A stretch of DNA of 64,000 bases, taken from contig OX638132.1 in the NCBI GenBank assembly GCA_951804985.1, forward strand, positions 23,536,617-23,600,616, read 5' to 3'. The DNA is from Dryomyza anilis. Taxonomy: Eukaryota > Arthropoda > Insecta > Diptera > Dryomyzidae. Under the pieces are notes generated by a model. The model saw only the letters and a list, made by a program, of their open reading frames with translations. It was not told the origin of the DNA and did no database searches. Both the position numbers and the translations under genes were made by a program. Shown in pieces: positions 1-11,140 of this stretch; within the stretch, counting starts at the first letter, position 1; every line of letters begins with the position of its first letter.

Positions 1-783
1 CTAAATAATATTTAAGTAAATGAATTAAGTGAAAAATAAGTTATTTGAAAAAAAGTGTAAATTTAACAGAGAAGTAAATAGATGTGATGTATTAGAATTT
101 TTTTTAATGTTCCTTTCCTTTCCTGTTTTCCTTGTCCATTGACGTATTATTTTTTCAAATGCGATATTTTCACTTTGTTCCGTTTAATTTTGATTTATTT
201 ATCTAACTGCACGCTCCGGCTATTTGGCCGGGCACAATGTATGACTTTTTATTCATGAATTGTGAATAATAAATAATGAAATGTATTCCAGAACCTTTAC
301 TAATTACTCATGCCTTAGGAATATATAATACATAAAAAATGAGTAGACATACGCATAATTTTATTCAATTAATTATAAAAATTGGGTTCACGCGGTATGA
401 CAAAATTTGTAATTAGTGGAGTAAAAATTAAAAAAAAAAAAAAAAGTTTACATAGCTAGGATGGTGACATATAAAACAAATATTTGCTATTCGTGATAAA
501 CAATATTGCTAAATCCACCAAATCTATCTTCTATCTTTTGAATTTAAAAAAAATAAATACAATATTAAAGATACAATAAGTATTGATAGAGCAAAATATA
601 CTTCAAATTCGAAATCAAAGGGGACCCCCTTAAATCGTTATCAAAGTGAAAGATGAGAGAAAAATTTGCACATTTGTTGTGCTGTGTTATAAATTATCGA
701 TTACTTTATTACATCAGCTATTAATCTGTTTTCTATGTAATCTGTACTCGCAAAAGTCTCGCATGTTGCATATTCTGTGTCAG
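1..783. other. AT-rich stretch without recognised feature
   Basis: No open frame of note, RNA gene or clear element boundary was seen. It contains a short poly-A run near 430-446 and generally very AT-rich sequence. Confidence 0.5.
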
Positions 784-1311
784 AGATGCATTTTGAGAAA
801 ATAAAAATGTATCATTAAAAAATAAAAACATACGATTTTAAATAAAAACGTACTTTTGTAAAAAAAAATGGTTGTGAAACGTACCAAAATTTCGAAACGC
901 ATCAAAAAATTTTCGGGGCAGCCGAAAAAATTTTGAAAAGGTAAAAATTTTCCCGTCGGATCACAACTGACGACAAAAAACTAATAAATAAATAAAGGAC
1001 ACACCGAATATGTTCAAAAGGTACAAAAAATGTTATTGTCCCAAAAAAAAAAATATCACTCAAAATATTTTTCGCACTTCTGAACAAAAACGTACTACAA
1101 AATTAAAAAAAAAGGAAAAAAACTTTGTTCGAACTGCAAAGTATTTCGTACTTTCAAAATAAAAACGTACTCTAAATAGTACGAAAGTACGCATTTATAA
1201 AGCACTATTAATACTTCTAAAGAAAAACGTACTACAAAATTAAAAATAAATAAAAAAATACTAGGTACGAACTGAAAAGTATTTCGTACTTTCAAAACAA
1301 AAACGTACTCT
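784..1311 (-). mobile_element. Family D GTAC-rich inverted-repeat element, left part of interrupted copy
   Basis: The sequence is the reverse complement of the interior of the complete family D copy at 5681-6327: the same order of 'acgtactctaaatagtacg', the stretch around 'ggatcacaactgacgac' and repeated 'ataaaaacgtac' segments. A subunit with 'gtatttcgtactttcaaaa' occurs twice (about 1140 and 1280), so the copy is internally duplicated. It breaks at 1311, where an LTR element begins, and resumes at 5128. No protein is encoded; apparent small frames here are by-products of low-complexity sequence. Confidence 0.6.
1308..1311. repeat. Left target-site duplication CTCT of LTR element
   Basis: CTCT here and CTCT at 5124-5127 flank the element that starts TGTGACGG and ends CGTTACA. 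Removing the insert restores the family D sequence 'gtactctaaatagtacg', which supports a real 4-bp duplication as made by many LTR-element integrases. Confidence 0.6.
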
Positions 1312-1335
1312 TGTGACGGTACCATTTCTTGCGAA

Positions 1336-2421
1336 ATGGCACAGAAGTTGCAGCGCATATTACGAAATTTCTGCCAAGAATATCAATTGTATATTCGGCG
1401 CCGCAATTTTTCTACGCTGGTGGAGCTAATAGGACTGGCGGATAAACTGGATGTCATCCGAGGCATGGGACATGCGCAGAAGTATTATGCACCGCGACCG
1501 CGGGAGGAGTACAACCGACGTTTGTAGGATAACCACAACGAACGTATAAACCCGAGGACCGCATGCAGACGTTGTGGCCACGGTGGCCACTACCAAGTAG
1601 ACTGCCGAAACGATGCAGTTATGTTCTGCTGGGACTGCGGTAAAAGAGGGGTGCGAAGCATTTAGTGCTGCAGACGACGACCGAGGGAACCGCCAGTAAC
1701 GTGGGCTTGCGGTCGTCCCGGAAACATTACCCCGTATCCCGCAGTAGGCCTCAAAAAAGGGGAGAAGCGAATAGTCGCAATGGTGACTCTGGACGGTAGA
1801 CTGATGACTGCTACCATCGATACAGGGTCAACGCGTAGTTTCATCAGTCAACAATGCGCGGACGAAATAAAGACTTGGTAAAACATCGTGCGAACGGACA
1901 TCATAGTAAAGATGACGGACAGCAGCTCGAGACAGGTCTACAAGTAAATTAAAGTCAACGTCAAAATGGGAGGAAAGGAGTTTCTTCTGCCTTTTTTCAT
2001 TTTTCCAGAGGTGATAGGCCATGTGATCCTAGGCATGGATTTCCTGCAGCGGGCAGGCACCATTCTGAGTGGTGGGAGTCATAGTGTGATGTTGCACAAA
2101 ACGTCACCTCATCGAGAGCAGCATCAATCTGCAGTGTGCACGGTAGCAGACGCACAGTCGATGTTGCACACGGACATGATGACGACAGCGGAGGCTACAG
2201 ACGAGGCGAGAAGCGTCATACCGCAGATGCGTAAATCAGGTAAGCGGCAGGCGGTTAAGCAACATAATACACAGCGGACGGCTGTAGCATCTGCTCCCAA
2301 TTCTCTGACAAAGAGCACCGTACAGCGAGCGAGTGTAGCGGTGAAGCAGCATAAGCCTGCGCACTACACGACGACGTGCACCGTACAGCGGACGGCTGTA
2401 GCGGCGACGCATGTTGGGTAA
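1336..2421 (+). pseudogene. Degenerate gag-protease of LTR retrotransposon
   Basis: A first open stretch (1336-1527, 63 codons) is followed after a stop by sequence encoding a CCHC zinc knuckle (C-x2-C-x4-H-x4-C, from 1564) and the first half of a second knuckle near 1627-1645 whose histidine is lost. Next comes a retropepsin-like segment with the active-site signature DTGS (Asp codon 1819-1821) and the downstream conserved stretch VILGMDFL (about 2021-2044). In-frame stops near 1879 and 1945 separate these parts. From about 2250 the frame carries repeats of a hexapeptide close to QRTAVA. In the family the knuckles bind RNA and the protease cleaves Gag-Pol; this copy cannot make an intact protein. 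Confidence 0.7.
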
Positions 2422-3229
2422 AATGCTCAAATACGCGCGCATGACTGTTTTTTCAATTTCACGTCTATACTAATAAAGATAGGTATTTACATATTTGGAT
2501 ATTCTTAAAGATAATTCTTTGGGGAATCAAGTGGCATACTCAGATTGTTCTGATACGTAGAAATTAAATATAATATATATATTTTTGATCGATATAACCT
2601 CGGTTAATTTGTGTATACATATTCCGTCCATTATCCATGATTTAAGACTGTTGAACCATTAACGAACTCAACACTCTGCTAAGTATTAAAAAAACTTTAT
2701 TTTTTAATTTTAATGTTGTGAATTTGTGTTCCATTGTACATTAATATTTTAAAATATTTGTAAAAATGTATAGGGTTGGCTATATATATTAAAATAATTA
2801 AAACCACTTACCTGATGATTAAATAATAACAATGATTTGTAATTAGATACACTAAATCACAAATAATATATTATTTCTAACTTTCTTCACTTTTTCACAT
2901 TATTTGACACATTTACAATTAGGGCTGTGCGATAAATTTTTTTACAGAAAATTCTGATCAATCACGATTAATAAATTATTCGATTAATCGTTTTATTAAC
3001 CTAAATAAGATTATTTGGTTAATTAAAACTTTTAATTAATGAAAATACTTCTTATATGAGAACGTAGAAATTGCTGTTTAAAAAGATATACAAAACAAAG
3101 TTACAAAAAAAATAAACAAAAAATTACAAATGCCGAAAAGGATACGTAACAAGTATAATATAGTTATTTATAATCATGCCAATAACAAAACAATTAATTT
3201 AATTATTTATTAATTTCGTCCATTTTTGC
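2422..3229. other. AT-rich insert sequence inside LTR relic
   Basis: Start of the foreign DNA that separates the two repeat-coding parts of the LTR relic. A short inverted repeat CGATTAAT/ATTAATCG lies near 2970-2995 after 'tagggctgtgcgata', which resembles hAT-type ends, but no matching right end was found. Confidence 0.3.
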
Positions 3230-4066
3230 AAAACATATTTTTATGTGAATTCTAACATTGCATTTTAAATTTTATAATAATAACTCAAATAATTTACGAA
3301 TTATTGGTTCCTTCCCTAGTATAAATTTTGGTAGTGTCATGGCCATAAAGTGATCATGTCATTATTTGAGATGATCGGGATATGACGAGGCCCGTAATGT
3401 TCTTGTAACGTAGTGTCCTGATCATTTACTGACCTCAGGCCATGTTCATGTACTGATCGGGCAATTCCCTATTTTATTATGTACCCGACAATTGCCTTGT
3501 CAGAGCTCGAGCATAAAGGGTTTCTCTCATTAAATCTCGATCATTGCCTGATGCTAATTTCGTTGTGAGGAACAAATAAGATACCTATGATCGGAAATAT
3601 TGACTATTTAGATAATGTGAACTCTGGTATGGTAAGCATGATAAGGGGATGCGAAGGCAATGATCATATTTTCTCCCAACGAAAACCCGATCATTTCCCG
3701 ATGACGCATCGGGCAAGTTTCTAGTATGGTTAAGAGTTATATATTAGTGACTTGTATGGGAGGTTGACGTGTCTGTTTACCCATTTGGCTCATTTTCGAA
3801 GACAGAAACATTTTTTGGCTAAAACATATTGAAACAAAATTTTATCGCATTCTAACCAGTATTATTCAAGTTACCGTGATTTCTGCCAGACAGCTACACA
3901 AAAAGACATACATACAAACATATATACAGACATAGATACAGACATATATACAGACATAGATACAGACATATGTAAAGACGGGCATGGCAAACGGACTTGT
4001 TGAGTGATGCTGATCAAGAATATATACTTTTATATACCGACCAATACCTGAAAAAGCAAGGTGATA
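3230..4066 (-). mobile_element. Diverged family A (mini-me/Helentron-like) copy, interrupted
   Basis: It aligns by eye with the better copies at 8581-9336 and 12776-13636: 'gacttgtatgggaggt', 'catttggctcattttc', 'ttggctaaaacatattg', a degenerate GACA/GATA tract near 3905-3975 and the conserved core 'gatgctgatcaagaatata' near 4007. It is more diverged than the other copies. It is split by a 405-bp insert at 3323-3727. Confidence 0.6.
3323..3727. mobile_element. Short non-autonomous element nested in family A copy
   Basis: The 7-mer CTAGTAT occurs at 3316-3322 and 3721-3727, exactly at the two points where family A similarity stops and resumes (between '...gttcc' and 'gagttata...'). The insert is rich in TGATCGG and GATCAT words and encodes nothing. 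Its superfamily cannot be told from the sequence. Confidence 0.45.
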
Positions 4067-4139
4067 TATTTATTACTTTTGTTTAAATCGACGCAGCGGA
4101 AGGCGACGCAGCGGAAGGCTGCGTAACACATGTTATCGG

Positions 4140-4602
4140 GCACCGTACAGCGGGCGGCTGTAGCGTTGAAGCAGCATAAAGATGAGTACCACAGGTCAAC
4201 GGACGACTGTAGCGGTGAAGCAACGAATCGTTGCGCTCGAAGCTTTTCACGCCACTCATCAGATGGCTCTAGCGGCTATGCAACAAAAGGCTAAACCACA
4301 GAATGCGCAGCGGACGGCTGTAGCAGCTGTACCATCGTCAATGACAACGAGCAATGCACAGTGGGCGGCTGTGTCCACAGAAGATAGACGTCAGGTGACA
4401 AATGAGAAGGCAACGGTCTCGAAAGGCGACGAACGCCGCACAGCGGGCGGCTGAGCTCTTCACAGCAACGCAGCAAGTGGCTGCAAGTGCCACAATATTA
4501 AACGCAGCCGCAAACATGAACAAACACCACAACTTTGGAAAACGCAGCCAACTTCAACGCACGCCGGTCGCTACGGAGAAGAAGAAGAAGAGACGAGTAT
4601 AA
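4140..4602 (+). pseudogene. Repeat-rich coding segment of the LTR relic (QRTAVA-type repeats)
   Basis: At least six degenerate copies of a DNA word close to 'acagcggacggctgtagc' occur here, matching those at 2277-2403 on the far side of the insert. They encode a recurring peptide close to QRTAVA or QRAAV in a Gln/Ala/Thr-rich context. Two overlapping frames (4182-4454 and 4402-4602) share the segment, so a frameshift lies near 4440. No enzyme motif is visible. It may be a linker or tail of the Gag-Pol protein; the function is unknown. Confidence 0.45.
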
Positions 4603-4604
4603 AA
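4598..4604 (+). promoter_or_regulatory. TATA box of LTR promoter
   Basis: TATAAAA precedes a GC-richer stretch and lies about 520 bp before the CA end of the element. This fits the position of an LTR promoter. No transcription evidence is available. Confidence 0.4.
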
Positions 4605-5123
4605 CCGAGCGCGCAAGGCAAATCGGTCTCTTTTGCTGCTGACCGACAAACCGACTGGTACTAGACAGTGGTTGTTGATTTGTATGACTGCCAAATGTGC
4701 TTTGAAACTTTGGAGCCCTACAAATCAATTCGCTGTGATACAACAATTTCCCTCGCTCAGGCATGTGCCTTAAAACTGCAGCGTGTACGTGGTTGTTGGT
4801 CAAGGGAATCGTTGACGCCCTGGTTATGGGCATGACCGCTGGCTATAACCTCGCTGCCGCCGCACGTAAGAATGTTCCTCTTTTATATAAATTAAACGAA
4901 AATAAGAGAATCCAAATAATAATGTAAAAGAAATGAATTAAATTAAAATATTGTAAATTAAATGAATAAAACCAAGATATTAAATAATTAAAACATTAAA
5001 ATCAAAACCGAGTTGCATTTAATTTAAACACGGGGAACCGGCAATAAATAAATTCTGTAACGCATGATCCCTGGAGCCCGTTGAGCGTGCCCAAGCTATA
5101 GACCGGAAAACGGGATCGTTACA
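4605..5123 (+). repeat. Probable 3' LTR remainder
   Basis: The segment runs from the TATA box through AATAAA signals (for example near 5045) to the terminal CGTTACA. The start of this LTR could not be fixed because no second copy of TGTGACGG was found upstream. Confidence 0.45.
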
Positions 5124-5127
5124 CTCT

Positions 5128-5165
5128 AAATAGTACGAAAGTACGCACTTATGCAACACTGTTTC
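5128..5165 (-). mobile_element. Family D, right part of interrupted copy
   Basis: The words 'ctaaatagtacgaaagtacg' and 'acttatgcaacactg' continue the family D sequence broken at 1311. The same words occur, reverse complemented, near 5725-5755. Confidence 0.55.
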
Positions 5166-5677
5166 TGTGTAGCTGCGTATGTAGCATACGACATGTTGTA
5201 ATATTCACTTGTATAGAAAACACTTTAGTTAAATTTTGTTATCTGAATATTATAGTATTGTATTTTAATGTTATTGAAAATTTATTTTTCTATTTATTCA
5301 AATTTTCATATTCAAAAGTTAATTTTGTGTTCTTAATAAACATTTCGACTTTTATTTAACTATCACGACATATGCACTAAAATTGATTTGTAGCTGTCGT
5401 ATTTTATGCGTAGATTTTTGTTTAAGATTTTATTTTATTAACAAAAAGTTTTGAAAATTGTTATATTTAAAAATTTCTAGGCAAATACGGCGTTAACTTG
5501 CCGTGCATGCAACAATAAATTACATTTGTGATGTATTTAGTATTATGTTATGATTTTATCATCGCAGGATTTTTGTCGTCATATATTAAGAATATTGTAG
5601 TGAAGTGCTGCTGTGAACTGCTTATTTTCAATGTTTTTTGACTTTTAAATTAGGCATATTTCGGGGATGATTAAACC
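5166..5677. other. AT-rich spacer
   Basis: No gene, RNA or element boundary recognised. Confidence 0.4.
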
Positions 5678-5680
5678 TAA

Positions 5681-6327
5681 TGCCCGATTTACATTGTATC
5701 TTCTGTGAGTCTCACTGTATCTCAGTGTTGCATAAGTGCGTACTTTCGTACTATTTAGAGTACGGTTTTATGTTGAAAGTACGAATACTTGGAACGTACT
5801 AAGTACTTTTCTTTTTTTTAATTTTGTAGTACATTTTTGTTTAGAAGTACGAAAAATATTATAAGTGATTTTTTTTCTTTTTTTTTTTTTTGACGACAAA
5901 ATTTTGTGTACCTATTGAAAATTTTCCGTCTGTTCTTTTTTTTGGATTTTGTACATTTTGGATCCGACTCAAAAATGTTGTACCTTTTGAAAATTTTTCT
6001 GTCTGTCCTTTATTTTATTTATTTTTTGTCGTCAGTTGTGATCCGATGGGAAAGTTTTGTACCTTTTCAAAATTTTTTTCGACTGCCCTGAACATTTTTT
6101 TTGGTACGTTTCAAAACAATTTTATTTTTTTACAAAAGCACGTTTTTATTTTAAATCATACGTTTTTATTTTTTCATGATACATTTTTATTTTCTCAAAA
6201 TGCATCTCTGCTGTATCTCCTAGGGGTGCATTTTTCCAAAAAAATACTATTTATATATGAAAATTTAAAAAAATGCAACCCTAGGAGATACAGTGAAACT
6301 CACAGAAGATACAATGTAAATCGGGCA
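5681..6327. mobile_element. Complete family D TIR element
   Basis: Terminal inverted repeats of about 43 bp (5681-5723 and 6285-6327) differ at only one position and begin TGCCCGATTTACATTG. The trinucleotide TAA sits directly outside both ends (5678-5680, 6328-6330), a TWA-type duplication as in PIF/Harbinger elements. The interior carries repeated GTAC-containing words and encodes nothing convincing. A second hairpin, 'ctgtatctcctaggg' near 6211 against its complement ending 6293, lies just inside the right end. Confidence 0.6.
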
Positions 6328-6331
6328 TAAT

Positions 6332-8580
6332 GCTTCAAAATATCTTTTATATTTAACTTTTTTCATGTTGCTTTGTAAATTTGGTATGAATAGATTTTTG
6401 TTTTATATTTTTTTTAATATTCTTCTCATAATTTATAATATCATTTTTTTTTTATTTTCCTTTTTATATTCCCTTTTCTCACTTATTCGATATTTAAAGC
6501 CATAAATACATATACCAAACAACATTTCGGAAACAAATTTGTATTCTGTCTTTTGTATTTCACACGCCTTTTAGTGCTGCTGAACCCAGTTTTATATTTT
6601 CTTTGCAAAAATATGTGATATTTTTTAATAATATCATAAAAAAGAAACTGTTGCAGGCAAACATGAAACAACATAAAAATCCGACAACATTCTTTACTGT
6701 CTTACTTAAAATACGAGCCTTTCATTGGGAGTTTTTCACCCGAGTTTAATGTGATTTAATGAGATTATTTTTTTGTACATATTGTTAGCTGATTTTATGA
6801 GGCCGCTTGCATTTTTAGTACTCTTTTAACCTTTTTTTTTAATTAATTAGTTACTGTGGAAAGTTATTATGTGAACTCTCTGTCGACAGACAAGTGATAG
6901 TAAGTTTTTTGACTATATTAAATTTATAACTTTTTACAGAACTTTGTTTGATGTATTGATTACAAATTTGGAATTACTAGAATTAAACAAACAAATATGT
7001 GGTATTTTTTATGTGCAGTTTTTTACGTGGGGTTTATTTTGTGATATGACTAGTCATTTTTTATATCTTTGATTTATTATTATTATTGGAATAAAATAAA
7101 TTGACAGCACATTGAACAAGTTATTTTATGTCTAGACGTTAGACATGTAAAGGTTTTGTTGCTGGTATGCAAAAAAAAACCACAAATAAAAACAAAAAAA
7201 ATACACTAAAAAAAATTGCATTTCATAATTATATTACTTTCATATCTATTTCAAATGCACATCAATTTAACATTAAGCTATGATAACCTAACATGCAACT
7301 TAATAGATTGATAATTAATTATTGGATTGACATAGAAGATATTAAATTGGCATTGTATATCAATTGCTAATGTTCATCATGTCCATTTTAATATTTTTAA
7401 TGTTGGATGAATTTTGTAACAGAATAGTATAATTTAAACGTAGTTTTTAGAAATTTGTTTGGTGTAATAAAATTTAAAACCACTAAAATACACAAATTAA
7501 ATTAATGTCGTTTTTTTCGGACTTTTCGCATAATTTAAAATAAGAATACCCCAACTAGACAAATTATGTTTGAAAGATATCTTTAAGTTGTCTATTAAAT
7601 GTTATCGATGTCCAAAACTTGTCCAAAATGTTACGTAAAAGATTTCTTTTTGTAATACAAATGATTGACCGGAAGATGCCTTTTTGATTTGTCTGAATGG
7701 TGTCCTAATGGTATACATAAATATACCTTAAGGTTATTATCTAAACGTAGACTTATTAGCAACTGAAAGGCAACGGGTTTACGTCAGCAAAAAGTATACC
7801 AAAAGGATGACGTACAAAAGTTTCTTCACTCCATCCATTACTAAAAATAATATAGTTAAAATTAGGTTTTTTTATAAATTAATCCATAATAAAACTTACG
7901 TGCCACCTCGCGTCGTAGCAACTTTCTTTTTATTTAGCTTTTGACAGAAGTCGAAAACATTTCAATAACAAAACATGGTTGCTTTTCAGACTACGGAAAA
8001 CTGGCATTGTTTAGCTGACTAAAAAAGGATGCAAATGAGACTTGTAAGAAATTCACCTTTTGGATAGCTTTTTGAGAATGCAAATAAGTGAACATTAGAA
8101 AGACATCCTTTTAGTTATCATTTCGTATAATGTTCTACTTGGGACATTGAAGTATTTAACTCTTACTTCGAAACTATTAAGCCATAGCAGCCATTGCGTC
8201 TCTAAGTCGTCATGTATAAATATTTATTGCTTTCAATTACTGGAATTGGCTGAGCGCTTTTAGCAACAACTTTCCATTATTTATGCAAGCAATGCGATTG
8301 CATAGAACATAGCTAAAATGGAAACTAGAATGTTCTAAGATATGCACTGTAATTTCAGAGCAAAACGTTAACAGATGATGCAGAATTATTTGCAGTATGC
8401 GATAGAAATAGATCTGAATGCACTAAACGAAAAATTTCAAAAATCGCACTACGTATTTTGTAAATGTTTGGAGTAGGGATGTAAAAATTATGTTTTCGTT
8501 GCTATAAACCGGCTGCTCGGGTTGAAATGAAAACAAAAATGAAAACATCTAACCGGTTTATTGTACCAACCGAAACATTT
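6332..8580. other. AT-rich region without recognised gene
   Basis: No supported coding exon, RNA gene or repeat family was found. Short frames here have no recognisable motif. Confidence 0.4.
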
Positions 8581-9338
8581 TTTATACCCTACACCTATGA
8601 GGTACAGGGTATATTAACTTTGTGCATATATTGTAACGCCCATTAGGAGGCGTGTCCGGTATGGAAAAGTATATATATTCTTGATCAGCATCACTACCCG
8701 AGTCCGTTTAGCCATGTCCGTCTTGCTGTCTTGCTGTCTTGCTGTCCGAATACAGAATAACTTGAGAAATACTGATCAGAATGCAATGAAATTTCGTCAC
8801 AATATATTTTAGCCAAAAGTAGGAACTGAGTTTGAAAATGAGCCAAATCGGTCAACGGACACGCCCACCTCCCATACAAGTCACTTTTATATAACTCTTT
8901 CGGAACTAATAACTCGAAAAGTATTCAAGGTATAGTTACAAAATTTAAAAGATATTGTTAGAATTCACCTAAAAATATGTGGTCCAAAAATGGGCGTGAT
9001 CCGCCTACTTTTTTTTTTCATTATTTCCCGGGTTTTCATAGTGGAAATTTGATCCGTAATTTATTAAAATCAAATCTATTAGCCTTTCAAAATTTTAAAT
9101 ATAGGCGTGGTCCGCCCAATTATATTTTTCAATTTTTTTTTTTAGTTTTTTTATACTTTATATAAATTTTTTAATTTATGGGGATATAAGACGTAAATTT
9201 CTGATATATGAATAATATTCTGAGGGTTAATATCCCCACCATAGGTGTAGGGTATTCCATAGTCGGGCCCGACCGACTATAAAAATCCGACCCATGTTAC
9301 CGAACTTACCCATGTGACCTAACTTTCCCAACTCGTTT
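8581..9338 (+). mobile_element. Family A element (mini-me/Helentron-like), full-length
   Basis: It starts with 'tataccctacacctatgag' and carries the core 'tatatattcttgatcagc', a short pyrimidine tract of GTCC/GTCTTGCT words near 8715-8745, and 'ccgtttagccatgtccg'. Its 3' part has the inverted subterminal word 'ggtgtagggtat' (9245-9256) and a hairpin TAGTCGG/CCGACTA before the end 'cccaactcg'. Paired subterminal repeats, a 3' hairpin and an internal microsatellite are the architecture known for DINE/Helentron-type elements, and the GTCY tract matches dipteran mini-me elements. Non-coding. Confidence 0.65.
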
Positions 9339-9425
9339 TTTGTCTCGGTTTAATCATTTTATTTTTTCATAATATTAATAACTTTTCATTACTCCCAGAA
9401 TTTAATCCTCATACTCTCGGAAATG

Positions 9426-9738
9426 TAGCCGCTCGGTAGCTCAATGGTTAGTGCGTTGGACTGCGAGCCGAAAGGTCCCTGGTTCAAACCTGGACTGGGG
9501 CTAACAACATCTTTTCATCGAAACATTTTTCTATACCGCGCTACCTCTCGGCAGTAAATGGCAAACCTACGAGAGTAAAACATTGCCTATGAAAAGCTCT
9601 CACCCGCCGTTCGGATTCGGCAATAAACTGTACGTCCCACCAATTTGAGTACAAATATAACACGCACAGCTCAAAATGGTGAGAGAGCTCGGCCGAAGTT
9701 CTAAACAGGACTGTAGTGTCAAACTATTATTATTACTC
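9426..9738 (+). mobile_element. tRNA-derived SINE, copy 1
   Basis: The first about 75 bp fold like a tRNA gene: A box TAGCTCAATGG (9437-9447) and B box GGTTCAAACCT (9481-9491), with an anticodon-like loop around CTGCGAG. A non-tRNA body of about 230 bp follows, ending in (ATT)n. Copy 2 at 24069-24376 matches along its whole length in opposite orientation, which rules out a simple tRNA gene. The internal polymerase III promoter would drive transcription; mobility would depend on a LINE partner. Confidence 0.75.
9437..9491 (+). promoter_or_regulatory. Internal Pol III promoter (A and B boxes) of SINE copy 1
   Basis: A box TAGCTCAATGG at 9437 and B box GGTTCAAACCT at 9481, spaced as in tRNA genes. 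Confidence 0.65.
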
Positions 9739-10170
9739 TTGGAAACCACCTAACAGATACTGAGGCTATGGATCTATTTTAGTTTTATTTTGGCAAACGA
9801 CATGGAAATTTCCAGTGCATACATGCTCGGAATACCGAAAAAAGTTCTTGCCTTGGAAATAAACAAGTACATGCATGGTCTCACCGACAAGCAAAAATAG
9901 TTTTGAGATTAAAATACTAAAAAGGCTCGGAGTTAAACGCGGATAATGAAATTTTATTTTCAGATGAAACGATGTTCCTCCTACTGAACATAATCAGTGG
10001 AACAATCGTGTGTAACACAGTGTAGCAAAAATACCATATTCAGATTTGATATCGAATTTTGGGTAGCATGGGATCGCTGATCTCGAATCTGAACCGATAT
10101 GCTCTATCAGCTCTGGATTCCTTAATATGAACAATTACAATTAAAAAATGTAAAGACAGTACTCTAAATA
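9739..10170. other. Unassigned spacer
   Basis: No gene or repeat recognised between the SINE tail and the poly-T that marks the LINE 3' end. Confidence 0.4.
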
Positions 10171-11140
10171 ATTTTTTTTTTTTTAACAAATTAACCAACT
10201 CTCAGGGGATGCACCCTATTCATGCAATGCACAGTGTTGATCGTAAGAAAAGATGATAGGTTAAATGGAGGGGGGAAAGATGGAGTAGTGTCGGTGAATG
10301 TTTGTTTTGATATTGCCAATATCAAAAATGTCGGGAAAACGGACGCAGGGAGGGGTGGGCTTGGTTCGATGCCCGAGTAGAACGAGAGGACAAACGACCT
10401 GGTGGAATCAGGCCATGTATTTCCCTCGAACACTTACCATTGTAATACCTATAGAACAGGCTTACACACCCTACGGTTCCTCGGTGCTCAAGAGAACCAA
10501 TAGAGGATGAAATATTTTCATCCCCTATTAAATATATTGCACGTTACTGGATTCGATCCAGGAACTCCAAAGAAGATTTTGAAGCCCCTGCCCATATGTG
10601 CGAATTGTATTCCATCTTAGGCCGAATATAGGTGGTGTAGACAGTGCGCAAATCAGCAGGAGTGAAGTATGTCTTACACCGTTTTAAAAAACCGAGGCAC
10701 TTGGCCGCCTCTTTCGACACGTCAAATATGTTATCATTCCAACGGAGATCACATTGAATTGATATGCCCAGAACGTCAAGAGCAGCTGACTCTGCAATAT
10801 CCACAGCACCCATATTAAGGGGAGGTATGGTTGAATCCATTCTTTTGTGAGAAAACAGACAACATTGTGCCTTGCGTGCATAAAAATCAATTCTATTTGC
10901 AAGACCCCACTCGGAGATTGTTTTAAGGTCATTATTGAGTGTGTCATTCATAGTAAGTCTTTTACTCTCAATCTCCAAAGAGGTTGGGCGTTTTTTGAGC
11001 GAGTATGAATGACAAATGTTGCTATCATCTGCAAAGGAATGGATTGGGTTCTGGGTCAACGACAGAAGGTCATTGATAATTACCAGAAATAGGGACGGGG
11101 ATAGAACGGAACCCTGCGGAACTCCAGGGGTCATGGACCA
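10171..11140 (-). mobile_element. 5'-truncated non-LTR retrotransposon (Jockey-superfamily-like LINE)
   Basis: The 3' end is marked by a poly-T run on the plus strand (10171-10184), that is a poly-A tail on the minus strand, just after the stop of the pol remnant. The 5' end is cut inside the reverse transcriptase near the GVPQGS motif, where 107-bp tandem repeats begin. This fits normal LINE 5' truncation. Confidence 0.7.
10191..11140 (-). pseudogene. Reverse transcriptase C-terminal half, broken
   Basis: The frame begins at the RT motif GVPQGSVLSP and has the catalytic FADD motif (in HSFADDSN) and the thumb/post-RT stretch typical of Jockey/CR1-like elements (LGFLKRC, YIRPKMEYNSHIWAG). One TAA at 10541-10543 interrupts an otherwise continuous frame that goes on with SLEHR...LFYRYYNG and later IHGLIPP. 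A frameshift near 10330 is needed to reach the last about 40 residues and the stop at 10191. The enzyme would copy its own mRNA at a nicked target; the endonuclease and the N-terminal RT are missing. I cannot fix the clade from memory. Confidence 0.75.

Larger units (their letters stand above)
1312..5123 (+). mobile_element. Relic LTR retrotransposon, Gypsy-like, itself interrupted
   Basis: The element begins TG (TGTGACGG) and ends CA (CGTTACA) with a CTCT duplication. It holds a degenerate gag zinc knuckle and an aspartic-protease segment (1336-2421), then a foreign insert (about 2440-4085), then repeat-rich coding sequence (about 4140-4602) and a terminal region with a TATA box, AATAAA signals and the CA end. 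No reverse transcriptase, integrase or envelope segment was seen, so the relic is heavily deleted. Gag starts only 24 bp after the left end, so most of the left LTR is missing. Gypsy rather than BEL is inferred from the 4-bp duplication and the knuckle plus protease layout. Confidence 0.6.

Noticed and set aside
9426..9500. Functional tRNA gene
   Set aside because: A 230-bp body and a full second copy at 24069-24376 identify it as a SINE head; stem pairing is also imperfect.
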